Shown piece after piece: positions 8,125-16,569 of a DNA stretch of 64,000 nucleotides. Each line of letters opens with the position of its first letter. The first letter of the stretch is position 1. The position numbers and the translations under genes were made by a program. The stretch is from Chitinophaga horti (lineage in GTDB: Bacteria; Bacteroidota; Bacteroidia; Chitinophagales; Chitinophagaceae). Under the pieces are notes generated by a model. It was not told the DNA's origin. It did no database searches and saw nothing but the letters and a program-made list of their open reading frames with translations. The DNA is taken from contig NZ_CP107006.1 in NCBI RefSeq assembly GCF_022867795.2, forward strand, positions 4,464,001 to 4,528,000, written 5' to 3'.

Positions 8125-8751
8125 ATGGCCAAAACCCGCAGTATAAGCTCTCTCAATATCGACAGTACGGTGCTGTGCTGCAACTTCGTTAACACCGTCA
8201 GCTCCTGGATGGATAACCAGCGGTATGACTACCTTGCTACCTACAACGATTTTATCGATTGGTGCCTGAAACTCAACTTCACCCAAACAGCCAGGCTGGA
8301 ACAACTCCGCCAGTTAGCCGCCCAACAACCCGGCGAGGCCGATGCCGCACTTATGCGCATCAGGGAGATTCGTACAGTTATGCACAATTTAATTGCCGCC
8401 GTAGCGAAAGATGATGCCGTGGCAAAGCAGCAATACCTGCCATCTTTCAACTTATTATTGATTGATGCGGCGTCGAGACAGCGGTTGTTATTTCTTGATG
8501 GCAAATTCTCGGTGGGCCAGCTCAACCCGGCCGGTGACCTCACCGCACCCGCCTGGGAAGCGGTGCAGTCATTATCCGGCATGCTGGTTAATAACGATCT
8601 GCGCAGGATAAAGGAGTGCCCTAAGTGTGGATGGGTATTTCTCGATGAAACGAAAAACGGTAAAAGAAGGTTCTGCAACCCCAAGTACTGCGGCACCAGC
8701 GATAAGATGATGCGCTATAACCAGCGAAAAAAAGACAACCCGGCGTCCTAA
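8125..8751 (+). CDS. ABATE/CGNR zinc-finger regulator
   Basis: A 208-residue protein of the ABATE plus CGNR-zinc-finger family, thought to be one-component stress-linked transcriptional regulators. The N-terminal ABATE domain shows LCCNFVNTVSSW and the Tyr/Asp-rich YNDFIDW. The C-terminal finger has CPKCGWVFLDETKNGKRRFC and a following C, giving C-x2-C and C-x4-C ligands and a basic tail. The motif that names the family, CGNR, reads CGTS here. The ATG at 8125 gives the normal N terminus; an in-frame TTG at 8050 would add 25 untypical residues. Matching dyads at both ends of the gene suggest control of itself, the divergent lipoprotein and the downstream ThuA gene. Confidence 0.85.
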   Translation: MAKTRSISSLNIDSTVLCCNFVNTVSSWMDNQRYDYLATYNDFIDWCLKLNFTQTARLEQLRQLAAQQPGEADAALMRIREIRTVMHNLIAAVAKDDAVAKQQYLPSFNLLLIDAASRQRLLFLDGKFSVGQLNPAGDLTAPAWEAVQSLSGMLVNNDLRRIKECPKCGWVFLDETKNGKRRFCNPKYCGTSDKMMRYNQRKKDNPAS

Positions 8752-8759
8752 ATCCATAT

Positions 8760-8791
8760 ATTTACTTTCTAAATTTAATTTGATAGTAAAT
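8760..8791. promoter_or_regulatory. Dyad B, between the CGNR-type regulator and the ThuA gene
   Basis: A 32-bp imperfect palindrome with the same ATTTAC...GTAAAT ends as dyad A and 12 of 16 pairing positions, starting 9 bp after the regulator stop. A CACGTTTG at 8810-8817, one mismatch from TAnnTTTG, is 18 bp beyond it. The dyad thus covers the region where the -33 element of the ThuA gene would lie. Confidence 0.55.
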
Positions 8792-8850
8792 TTATGTACA
8801 TTAGAGTAACACGTTTGAACTGAAAAGTAAACACACAAATCCCCCTTGTT

Positions 8851-10266
8851 ATGAAGACATTCTTCTTCCTGGTTTGCAGCATGCTGTTACAATGCAGCAT
8901 CGTTAACGCGCAACAGTTACCCCGGGCGTTAATCATCACCGGCAACGGAAACATTCCCAAACAACTCGACAACTATCCGCCCTGGACACACGAATTTCAT
9001 AACGAGAAAGTCATCCAGATCCTGGAGGGCATCGTCAGCATTGACACGACCACCCATCTCACCGACCTCAATGAAGCCAACCTGAAGCGGTATGATCTCA
9101 TCATCAGCAATTCTATGTTCCTTACCCCGGATGCACAACAATTACGCGCGCTGCACAACTTCGTCAGTAAAGGAAAGGCCTATTTCACGCTGCACTGCGG
9201 CATCCTGACCTGCATGAACTGGGATGGCTACCGCGAATTTATGGGCGGCCACTTCATCGGCGGGCCATCAACAGAGCCGACCGTATTACGGGTAATTACC
9301 ACCAATGACGAGTTTTGGGGATTCCCGCTCGCTTTCCGGGACCTCACAGAACATCCCATCTCAAAAACGCTCAATGACTTTGACATTAAAGACGAACTAT
9401 ATTACTTTCAACCCGCTACTCCGAACATAAACGTCATCGCCCGTGCCGAAAACCACCCTATCATGTGGTGGCATAAAGTAGGTACAGGCAAGGTGATGAG
9501 CCTTACTCTCGGACACGATCTGCAGGCAAAGGAAAACCCCGGCTACCAGGAACTTTTAAGAAATGGTGTAAGGTGGCTCACAGGTTACCCGCTCATCTAC
9601 ACCGAACGCATACCGCCTGTTTCCACGCGCGCTAATACCTACCCCAACTTTCTTAAAATCCAGAACATCTCCGACGTACAGCCTGACCAGATCGTTTCGG
9701 CGGCCGTCACCTCAGACGCAAGCCTGTTAACCATCCGCCGCAACGACGCCGGGAACTTTGACCTGCACCTCACCGGCAAAAGCGGACATGGCACCTTCAC
9801 AGTATCCGTAACCAACAAAGCCGGCAGAAAATCAGAAAGAACTTTTGGCATCGACATCGTAGCCGACAAAACCGGCAACCTCGCAGGCTACCTGGGTAAT
9901 GAAATTACAGCCACCGCATCAGAAAACACCAGCGCTGTTTTTCTCCCACAAAATACCGTTGACGGCGACACGCTTAGCAGGTGGTCAAGTATGAATACAG
10001 ACCAGGCATTCCTGTTGCTGGACCTGAAAAAACAGTACGACCTGCGTAAGATCAGGATACATTGGGAAGCATCGTACGCGAGGAACGTGCAAATACTTAG
10101 CTCCATAGATAGCAAAAACTGGACACCCATCTACGAAGATAAAGACGGACACGGCGGCGTGCAGGAGGCGACGGTTAATGCGAATGGCCGCTATATCAAA
10201 TTACTGCTTCAGCATAAAGTACCTGGGAAAAGAGGGTTTTCTATTTACGAGCTGGAGATTTTTTAA
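8851..10266 (+). CDS. Secreted ThuA-domain protein with C-terminal discoidin domain
   Basis: A 471-residue exported protein. A signal peptide (cleavage after VNAQ) is followed by a ThuA domain (about residues 25-250) with ALIITGNGN, YDLIISNSMF, HCGILTCMNW, the FMGGHFIGGP strand and an HDLQAKENPGYQELLRNGVRW end. ThuA proteins are glutamine-amidotransferase-like and often sit with carbohydrate catabolism. A short Ig-like stretch leads to an F5/8 type C (discoidin) domain (about 345-471) with NTVDGDTLSRWSS and YARNVQILSSIDSKNW, a likely glycan-binding module. The architecture suggests extracytoplasmic action on a sugar polymer, but substrate and reaction are unknown. Dyad B lies upstream, so the CGNR-type regulator may control it. 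Confidence 0.85.
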   Translation: MKTFFFLVCSMLLQCSIVNAQQLPRALIITGNGNIPKQLDNYPPWTHEFHNEKVIQILEGIVSIDTTTHLTDLNEANLKRYDLIISNSMFLTPDAQQLRALHNFVSKGKAYFTLHCGILTCMNWDGYREFMGGHFIGGPSTEPTVLRVITTNDEFWGFPLAFRDLTEHPISKTLNDFDIKDELYYFQPATPNINVIARAENHPIMWWHKVGTGKVMSLTLGHDLQAKENPGYQELLRNGVRWLTGYPLIYTERIPPVSTRANTYPNFLKIQNISDVQPDQIVSAAVTSDASLLTIRRNDAGNFDLHLTGKSGHGTFTVSVTNKAGRKSERTFGIDIVADKTGNLAGYLGNEITATASENTSAVFLPQNTVDGDTLSRWSSMNTDQAFLLLDLKKQYDLRKIRIHWEASYARNVQILSSIDSKNWTPIYEDKDGHGGVQEATVNANGRYIKLLLQHKVPGKRGFSIYELEIF

Positions 10267-10373
10267 TGAAATCATACCGGTCTCCCTGTGGAATTTTGAC
10301 GCTTCACTGCATCAGTTATCCCATTCATGCACGCCATTCGGTTGTTTTGCTGCCATAAACAACAAGCCACACA

Positions 10374-10742
10374 ATGAAAAAGCTTACAATTCTCATGATT
10401 TGTATCACGATCGCATCGCTGGTGCAGGCACAGTCAATCCACCCGAAATTAACGGAAGCGCAAAAAAAGGAGCTTAAAGCTAAGATGGACGCCTACAAGG
10501 CCAGGCTCAAACTTACAGAACAGCAACAACCGAAGTTTGAAGCCGTCAATCTTCAATATGCAGAAGCGATTGCCTCATTGCGCAACGATAATGGTTCCAG
10601 GATGAGTAAACTCAAAAAGTTGAAAGCGGCAACCAACAAAAGAGACCAGGAAATGAAAGCGATACTGTCAGCGGAACAGTATAAAATATTCAAAGCGCAC
10701 CAGGAAGAAGCCAAGAAACATGTGAGAGCAGGTCGCAGATAA
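10374..10742 (+). CDS. Small secreted helical protein, unknown
   Basis: A 122-residue protein with an N-terminal signal peptide (cut after LVQAQ) and a mature part rich in Lys, Gln and Ala that should be almost all alpha-helix. It resembles the general pattern of Spy/LTxxQ-like periplasmic helical proteins (LTEAQKKELKAK, LKLTEQQQPKFEAV), with LTEAQ and LTEQQ, but I cannot assign the family firmly. It ends 12 bp before a LytS-type kinase on the same strand, so it probably shares the transcript and may be an input or target of that two-component system. Confidence 0.65.
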   Translation: MKKLTILMICITIASLVQAQSIHPKLTEAQKKELKAKMDAYKARLKLTEQQQPKFEAVNLQYAEAIASLRNDNGSRMSKLKKLKAATNKRDQEMKAILSAEQYKIFKAHQEEAKKHVRAGRR

Positions 10743-10754
10743 AATTGAGTATAG

Positions 10755-11801
10755 ATGATGGAACATGATACCCGGGCGGGAAAGATCATACTATTAGCAG
10801 CACTCGCCATCGCCTTATTCGTAACGCTGCCACGCATTGTGATAGCCGCCTACCTGAAGGTAACGCCGGCATGGGGTGTGACCGCCAGAGGCCTCTGCAC
10901 GTTTCTAGTCGCCTGGTTATGCCTGTGGATAAATGTGAAGAGCGTAACGATACCAGGCATTAACCCGGCCAAAATCACACACCGGCTTGCATTGAACGTA
11001 GCCTTGCTGATACTGATCAAAGTATTATTCCATTTACTCAACATCCCCGCCCCTTCGGAAGCATATAGCCGCGCCCAGGTTTTCCTGTTTAATGTTACCC
11101 TCGTGCTGGAAATCTGCCTCTGCGTGCTGATTGCAGAAATGTATAGACTATTAAAAAACAACCAGCAGCAGCGGCTTAGTAATGAAATGCTGCTTAAAGC
11201 AAATGCGGAGGCCACGTTTGAAGTATTGAAAACGCAGATCAACCCACACTTCCTGTTTAATTCGCTGAATACTATTAACGCGATGATCGATAAGGACATT
11301 GATGCTGCTAAAAAGTTTGTGGCTAACATGTCGGAGGTGTACCGCTATATTCTGAACAGCGCCGGCAAACCAGTAGTTACACTGGATGATGAACTGAGCT
11401 TCACGGCAAGCTATACAAAGATGCTGCTCGAACGCCATGCCGGCGGCCTGTTTATAGAAATCAATATCCCGGCAGCCTATACCCATTTTCTGCTTCCGCC
11501 GGTATCACTGCAAACGTTGATAGAAAACGCAGTGAAGCATAATGTCGTATCCCTGAACAACCCACTTATCATCCGCGTCGCTATCTCCCGCGGACAACTG
11601 GAGGTCACTAACAAAATCCATCAACGGAAAAAGGAATATGCTACGTCCACCGGTACCGGCCTGTATAACCTGCACCAAAGATACCTGCACCTTTGCGATA
11701 CCAGCATCGACATCAGCAATAATGAAGACACCTTTATGGTGGCATTGCCGCTGCTGAAGTTTTCGAACGGAAGATATGTACCAAACCTGGCAAACTTATG
11801 A
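10755..11801 (+). CDS. LytS-family sensor histidine kinase
   Basis: A 348-residue membrane kinase of the LytS/YehU type. Four hydrophobic segments occupy about residues 10-130 with little periplasmic domain. A coiled linker leads to the His_kinase box QINPHFLFNSLNTINAM, with the phosphorylated His near 164, and a degenerate ATPase domain with LIENAVKHN (N box) and TGLYNLHQRY (G box). The stop overlaps the start of the LytTR response regulator by 4 nt (ATGA), the usual arrangement of a cognate pair with coupled translation. The signal is unknown. A small secreted protein precedes it. Confidence 0.93.
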   Translation: MMEHDTRAGKIILLAALAIALFVTLPRIVIAAYLKVTPAWGVTARGLCTFLVAWLCLWINVKSVTIPGINPAKITHRLALNVALLILIKVLFHLLNIPAPSEAYSRAQVFLFNVTLVLEICLCVLIAEMYRLLKNNQQQRLSNEMLLKANAEATFEVLKTQINPHFLFNSLNTINAMIDKDIDAAKKFVANMSEVYRYILNSAGKPVVTLDDELSFTASYTKMLLERHAGGLFIEINIPAAYTHFLLPPVSLQTLIENAVKHNVVSLNNPLIIRVAISRGQLEVTNKIHQRKKEYATSTGTGLYNLHQRYLHLCDTSIDISNNEDTFMVALPLLKFSNGRYVPNLANL

Positions 11802-12541
11802 TGAACATATTGATTATAGAAGATGAACCCAATGCGGCACAACAACTCATGAAAATGATAAAGGCGTGCCGCCCGCTTTTTCAGTTCAGCCCTGTAATAG
11901 ACAGCGTTGAAGCCGCCGTACAGCACCTGCAACATCAGCATGCCCCAGACCTTATCTTTTTAGACATTCATTTATCGGACGGCCATGCATTTGATATCGT
12001 CGCACATATTGACCTCCCCTGCCCTGTTATATTTACGACAGCGTACGACGAATATGCGCTTAAAGCCTTCGAGGTAAACAGCATCGACTACTTATTGAAA
12101 CCGATCGCACCGGAGCGTGTGACCAAAGCCATCACAAAGTTTGAACAACACTATGCCAGCCGTCCCAGGTTTCAGCAACTGCTACCGGAACGAGGCCATT
12201 ACAAACAAAGCTTCCTGGTACCATTTAAGGATAAACTATTGCCCGTAAGGGTAAGTGACTTCGCCTGGTTTGAAATCAACAACGCCGTCGTTAGTGGTGT
12301 TAAGTTCGACGGCACGGTACACATTCTGGAAGAACGCTCACTAGATGCACTGGTCAAACACATCGACCCACGGCAGTTCTACCGGGCTAACCGTCAGCTC
12401 ATTATCAACAAAGCCGCACTGAAAGAAGTAGCTCAATACTTCAACGGCAAACTACTGGTAAAAACATTGCCCCAACCCAGGGAAAAGATCATTATCAGCC
12501 GGGATAAAGTAACGCAATTTAAATCGTGGGTAACTGCCTGA
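11798..12541 (+). CDS. LytTR-family response regulator
   Basis: A 247-residue response regulator. The receiver domain (about 1-120) has acidic pocket IIEDE, phospho-acceptor Asp 56 in LIFLDIHLSDG, Thr in FTTAYDEYA and Lys in LLKPI. The C-terminal LytTR DNA-binding domain (about 140-247) shows the FYRANRQLIINKAALKEV strand typical of the fold. It is translationally coupled to the upstream LytS kinase. LytTR proteins bind pairs of short direct repeats; I did not find a convincing site nearby. Targets are unknown. Confidence 0.94.
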   Translation: MMNILIIEDEPNAAQQLMKMIKACRPLFQFSPVIDSVEAAVQHLQHQHAPDLIFLDIHLSDGHAFDIVAHIDLPCPVIFTTAYDEYALKAFEVNSIDYLLKPIAPERVTKAITKFEQHYASRPRFQQLLPERGHYKQSFLVPFKDKLLPVRVSDFAWFEINNAVVSGVKFDGTVHILEERSLDALVKHIDPRQFYRANRQLIINKAALKEVAQYFNGKLLVKTLPQPREKIIISRDKVTQFKSWVTA

Positions 12542-12635
12542 CCTGCTTCAGCAGCCAATTATACGGCTTCGCTGTTTAGATCATCACATCCCGCACGGCG
12601 CTTTTATTCCTTTGCATAAACCAATATTAAAAGCA

Positions 12636-13565
12636 ATGAAAATGATTTTCAGCTTCTTCAGCGTATGCATCTGCCTGTCCCTTTTCTCCTGCGAAAAGAA
12701 AGACGACGATTCGCGCCGGCACAGGTTTACGGAACAGGTTATGATCGACGGCCTCCGCCGTACGTATGTCGTCAAACTTCCGCGAAACTATTACGAACAG
12801 GATAGCGCACGCGCCCTTGTCATCGGTATTCATGGTACAGGCGGCAGTGCAGACCAGTTCGAAAAGGCCTATGGATTTAACCAGCTTGCCAGTGAAAAAG
12901 GTTTTATCATGGTTTATCCCGACGGCGTGGAAAAGCAGGACGGGGCTGGCATACTCAGGGTACGCACCTGGAACGCCGGCACGTGCTGCGATTATGCCAT
13001 GTACACGAATGTGAACGATGTTAAATTCATCAGCACGCTGATCGACGAGGTGAGTAGCAGGTTTCTCGTAAACCGGAAAAAGGTGTACGTAGCAGGCATG
13101 TCTAACGGCGGCATGCTGGCTTACCGCCTGGCCTCCGAACTTCCAGGCAAACTGGCAGCGGCCGGGATCGTAAGCGGCACGATGGTGGCACCGAAAGACA
13201 CAACCCTGAAAGGAGTCGTGCCACTCATCCACATTCACGCGCTGCCGGACCAGAAAGTACCCGTACACGCCGGGGGCGCTGGTATCGGGAATTATGTTTT
13301 TCCGCCGGCAGTGGAAGGTATCAACTACTGGGTAAAAAGGAATCAATGTGCCACCGAACCGGCCGTTGAACAAAGGCAGGGCTATGAAATAACGAGCTGG
13401 AAAAATGCAGCGGGTGTCGTTGTCATGCAACGTTACCTCACCCAGGATGGCGGCCATGCCTGGCCATCCGCTCCCCCACAGGGCCGCAGGGGCGACACGC
13501 CGTCGAAGGTAATAAACGCCACTCATCTCATCTGGGATTTTTGTGACCGCTTTTCACTACCCTGA
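12636..13565 (+). CDS. PHB depolymerase/feruloyl esterase-like lipoprotein (LpqC type)
   Basis: A 309-residue alpha/beta-hydrolase lipoprotein. The ATG at 12636 starts a signal peptide with lipobox SLFSC; an in-frame TTG at 12612 would only lengthen the n-region. The mature part has the oxyanion region GIHGTGGSADQFE, MVYPDGVE, a TWNAGTCCDYA segment typical of the LpqC/poly(3-hydroxybutyrate) depolymerase group, nucleophile elbow AGMSNGGM and the catalytic His in GGHAWP. Such enzymes cleave short polyester or feruloyl ester bonds outside the cytoplasm. The substrate here is not known. It follows the LytTR regulator by about 95 bp and could be a target or an independent gene. Confidence 0.85.
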   Translation: MKMIFSFFSVCICLSLFSCEKKDDDSRRHRFTEQVMIDGLRRTYVVKLPRNYYEQDSARALVIGIHGTGGSADQFEKAYGFNQLASEKGFIMVYPDGVEKQDGAGILRVRTWNAGTCCDYAMYTNVNDVKFISTLIDEVSSRFLVNRKKVYVAGMSNGGMLAYRLASELPGKLAAAGIVSGTMVAPKDTTLKGVVPLIHIHALPDQKVPVHAGGAGIGNYVFPPAVEGINYWVKRNQCATEPAVEQRQGYEITSWKNAAGVVVMQRYLTQDGGHAWPSAPPQGRRGDTPSKVINATHLIWDFCDRFSLP

Positions 13566-13686
13566 TTTTCGCAGGTGAAGCCGCACACCAGCCTCTAAAA
13601 ACAACGGCGTGAACCTCCGGGGAAACGCACAGTACCCATTCAACAACGATGGCGCGCAACCCACGAAAACTGCCAATAAACAAAAC

Positions 13687-13793
13687 GAGGCTGCATCAAA
13701 AGTAATTTGATGGCTATGAGAATCGCTTAAACGAAAATGCGCTACGTCGCCTACCTAATAAAAGCGGGTAGAAATTACTTTTGATACAGTCTC
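13687..13793. mobile_element. MITE-like element with 22-bp terminal inverted repeats
   Basis: A 107-bp segment bounded by inverted repeats: 13687-13708 (begins GAGGCTGCATCAAAAG) and the complement of 13772-13793 (begins GAGACTGTATCAAAAG), 20 of 22 identical. There is no coding capacity inside. The size, terminal repeats and intergenic position fit a non-autonomous transposon derivative. No clear target-site duplication is visible. The repeat resembles IS ends I associate with Bacteroidota insertion sequences, but I cannot name the parent family. Confidence 0.65.
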
Positions 13794-13805
13794 ATCTTCA
13801 TTAAC

Positions 13806-14765
13806 CTAAGTCCTGTAAGCCTTCAACACATTCATCACCCACGACTTACCCCACTGCTCCATCTGCTCCTCCGTCCATAAAGCCGGGAAGAAAATACGCT
13901 TCTGGAACCGGGGCGGCAGGTACTTTTGCCAGTTGGTACCGCCGGTAGCAGCAATATCTACCGGGTCGCGCTCGAGGTAACGTACGGCTGATTTATAATG
14001 AGAAAGTGGCCACTCTACATTGACGAACAGGTCGAGTTTACGCAGCTCCTCTTCTACCACAGTTAAGTCATCACCCTGTTCTTTAAGCCTGGTATATAAG
14101 GCAGAAAAGTTAGTGAGGGTAACGCTCTCCGCCAGCTTGAACAGCTGCCCGGAATACTTGGCGATAAACTGCTGCAGGGTAAGGGTTTGTTTGCCGGTCG
14201 ACAGCTCCGACGCGCCGTACTTCCAGTAAATATTATCAAACTGCTCGTCCAGCGACGCCCCCTTCAAATCCTCGCGTTTGCTCAACGTCACCAGCCGCGC
14301 CATGTCCGTACAGTAAATTTCAATCATCCTGTATTGCCCGGACTGGAAGCCGCTCGCAGGCAGTAACGCCATCCTGAATTTCAGGAACTGATCCTTATCC
14401 ATCCCATCCACCATAATATCAAAAGAAGATACAAGTGCGGTGAAATAAGCGTTGATGCGTTTCAGGCGCGTGGCAAAAAACTCCGGTGTGAGCTGTGGAT
14501 GCTGACTGATCTGCTTACACTCATGCAACACGAGTTTAAAATGCAACTCGGTGATCTGGTGGTACATGATGAAGATTTCCTCATCGGGATAAGATGTTTT
14601 AGGCTGCTGCAAACTTAACAGGGTATCCAGGTGGATATAATCCCAATAGGTTAAATAGTCTGCATACAACAGGCCGTCCAGGTAAGCCAGGATATCCTGC
14701 CCCATGGCTGCGTACTTTTCCTGTAGGCGCAGCAACCTGTCTTTGATCTCAGGTGTGATTTCCAT
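13806..14765 (-). CDS. kynA: Tryptophan 2,3-dioxygenase
   Basis: A 319-residue haem dioxygenase opening the indole ring of tryptophan to N-formylkynurenine, the first step of the kynurenine pathway. Family landmarks appear in order: YLTYWDYIHLDTLLSLQ (about 36-52), FIMYHQITELHFKLVLHE (about 64-81), RMALLPASGFQSGQYRMIE, VEWPLSHYKSAVRYLERD and AATGGTNWQKYLPP. The His in FIMYHQITELH is the usual indole-contacting residue. No other kynurenine-pathway gene is present. The 3' end lies 12 bp from the MITE-like element. The ATG at 14763-14765 gives the normal family N terminus. Confidence 0.92.
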   Translation of the reverse strand: MEITPEIKDRLLRLQEKYAAMGQDILAYLDGLLYADYLTYWDYIHLDTLLSLQQPKTSYPDEEIFIMYHQITELHFKLVLHECKQISQHPQLTPEFFATRLKRINAYFTALVSSFDIMVDGMDKDQFLKFRMALLPASGFQSGQYRMIEIYCTDMARLVTLSKREDLKGASLDEQFDNIYWKYGASELSTGKQTLTLQQFIAKYSGQLFKLAESVTLTNFSALYTRLKEQGDDLTVVEEELRKLDLFVNVEWPLSHYKSAVRYLERDPVDIAATGGTNWQKYLPPRFQKRIFFPALWTEEQMEQWGKSWVMNVLKAYRT

Positions 14766-15150
14766 TTGTTAGTTTTTGATAATGCGACCGCTGATGGCCG
14801 TGGCGAAATAAATGGTTGGAAGTTGTACCCCAAACCGGAAGTTTGTGGCAACATTTAAGAACAGCGAAGTGCTGCCCGCATAAAGAAGAATGCTAGGAAG
14901 GCCGGTTGATGATATTTTTGTAGAGACTCTTCATCGGCTGTAATGGAAAGCAAAACAACCAAAATTTGTTCAATTAGCCAAATTTTGCCTGTGCCCGCTG
15001 TATAGTTATACTTAACTAATAAGCAGTTATAACCGCTTTCTTACTCGTTTCTTATTAGATTTTAACCTACCTGTCAAGCTTCTGTCAAATGCGATATTTT
15101 AACAGTTTCAAACGCATGTTTAATACCGGGTGATCTATCTTCGTTTTGTG
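14766..15150. other. Divergent intergenic region, no gene
   Basis: About 385 bp between the dioxygenase (minus) and the small secreted protein (plus). It is AT-rich near the right end and presumably holds both promoters. TATCTTCG at 15136-15143, one mismatch from the -7 consensus, precedes the plus-strand gene; no convincing -33 was found. Confidence 0.4.
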
Positions 15151-15489
15151 ATGACGGCTTTTTTCAGACATAGATTCGTTACTATTTTGATCAGTGCGAT
15201 ACTGTTTTTAGGCTTCGGCTTAAAGGCCAGTGTGTCCGTTGCCGGCAAATACAAATGTTCCAACATCTCTATGGAAATGGAAAGCAAGTCTTCTGCAGAA
15301 GAAGGAAAAAATTCCAAAGAGGACAAGTCGGGACGCTCATCCAAAAAGATGTGTTACTTTGATGTACCCAACCTGCATCAATTAGCGTATAACCCTACGA
15401 CCTCTGAAGCACACAACAGGGTCTATTTACTCGCCATTATCTCTGAACCCTACCTTTCTATTCCTATAGAACCTCCGGAAATGGCCTAA
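15151..15489 (+). CDS. Small secreted protein upstream of export operon, unknown
   Basis: A 112-residue protein with a positively charged N terminus and a hydrophobic segment (about 9-27) that reads as a signal peptide or anchor. A Lys/Ser/Glu-rich low-complexity linker (about 45-70) follows, then a conserved-looking tail with FDVPNLHQLAYNP and LSIPIEPPEMA. Two Cys are present. I do not recognise the family. An in-frame GTG at 15130 would add seven residues; I chose the ATG at 15151. It lies 75 bp before the ABC membrane protein on the same strand and may be part of, or a substrate of, that export system. Confidence 0.55.
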   Translation: MTAFFRHRFVTILISAILFLGFGLKASVSVAGKYKCSNISMEMESKSSAEEGKNSKEDKSGRSSKKMCYFDVPNLHQLAYNPTTSEAHNRVYLLAIISEPYLSIPIEPPEMA

Positions 15490-15564
15490 AGCATACCATA
15501 GCCGGACGCCCGTTCCGGTGGGCCTTTAATGAAAAATATTGCAGTTACTTTTTAATGTCCAATC

Positions 15565-16569
15565 GTGGGTAAAAAACATGACACGCCAGCCTTGAGGCCG
15601 TGGCAAAGACTTGTAGGCATTCTACATTACGAACGAAAAACCATCAATTATATATTTCTCTATGCCGTATTGATCGGTTTATTGGGGCTTACGCTGCCGC
15701 TGGGCACTACGGCCATCTTTAACCTGTTAAGCAACGGGTCGATGTACAGCTCTACTTATATACTGATTGGGGTGGTGTTATTCGGCATCCTCATCGGCGG
15801 ACTGCTGCTCATTGGCCAGTTAACATTGGTCGAGCTGGTGGAACAGAAAGTATTTGCGCGTACGTCGCTGGAATTCGCGTACCGTTTACCGAGGATCAAA
15901 AAATCGGAGTTGACGGGTGAGTACCCGCCGGAACTGGTGAACCGTTTCTTTGATATTCTTACTATCCAGAAGGGTTTGACGAAACTGGTGGTAGAAATCG
16001 TTTCCGCCGCGGTGCTGATCTTTTTCAGTGCGATCCTTTTATCCTTCTATCATCCTGTATATATGGTGTTTGGGGTGTTTACCGCGATGGTGTTGACGGG
16101 CGTGATTGCGCTTTATTACCGGGAAGCGGTGAAAACGAGCATTGAAGAATCTGGGCGAAAATACCAGGTGGTAGCCTACCTTGAGGATGTAGCGGCTAAC
16201 CTGGATGAGTATCGTGGCGACAAAGCAAAGATGGTGGAGGCCTTACAGCAAACGGACGACATCGCGTCGAAATATATACGCGCCAGGAACAGTCACTTTA
16301 GGGTATTGAGGAAATTCTTTGCCAGCTCTATACTGATCCGTGCTATCCTGATGGGTGCGCTGCTCGTCATGGGTTCGTTCTTCGTAGTGGAAAGGCAAAT
16401 GACCTTCGGCCAGTTCGTAGCGGCAGAAGTAATCGTCGTACAAATCAGTTACGCAGTAGAAAAAGTGATGACAGGTATGAGCACCATCTTCGACATGGTG
16501 ACCAGCGCGGAAAAGCTGGCAGTTATTACCGACATGGAATTACAGGAAGAGGAGGTACAACATGGCTAA
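15565..16569 (+). CDS. ABC exporter transmembrane domain protein lacking an ATPase domain
   Basis: A 334-residue membrane protein matching the type-1 ABC exporter membrane domain (HlyB/MsbA fold), with hydrophobic segments at about 28-48, 62-84, 143-163, 165-187 and 255-275 and the intracellular-loop segment YQVVAYLEDVAANLDEYRGDK. It stops at SAEKLAVITDMELQEE, where full-length exporters enter the nucleotide-binding domain. No Walker A or signature motif is present. The start is GTG at 15565; the ATG at 15554 is out of frame. The stop overlaps HlyD by 8 nt, so the short form is the real gene end, not a window artefact. It needs an ATPase from elsewhere or has a different role. Confidence 0.8.
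   Translation: MGKKHDTPALRPWQRLVGILHYERKTINYIFLYAVLIGLLGLTLPLGTTAIFNLLSNGSMYSSTYILIGVVLFGILIGGLLLIGQLTLVELVEQKVFARTSLEFAYRLPRIKKSELTGEYPPELVNRFFDILTIQKGLTKLVVEIVSAAVLIFFSAILLSFYHPVYMVFGVFTAMVLTGVIALYYREAVKTSIEESGRKYQVVAYLEDVAANLDEYRGDKAKMVEALQQTDDIASKYIRARNSHFRVLRKFFASSILIRAILMGALLVMGSFFVVERQMTFGQFVAAEVIVVQISYAVEKVMTGMSTIFDMVTSAEKLAVITDMELQEEEVQHG

Noticed and set aside
12627..13526. A 299-codon open frame opposite the esterase gene
   Set aside because: The plus strand carries the complete lipoprotein esterase with all catalytic motifs.
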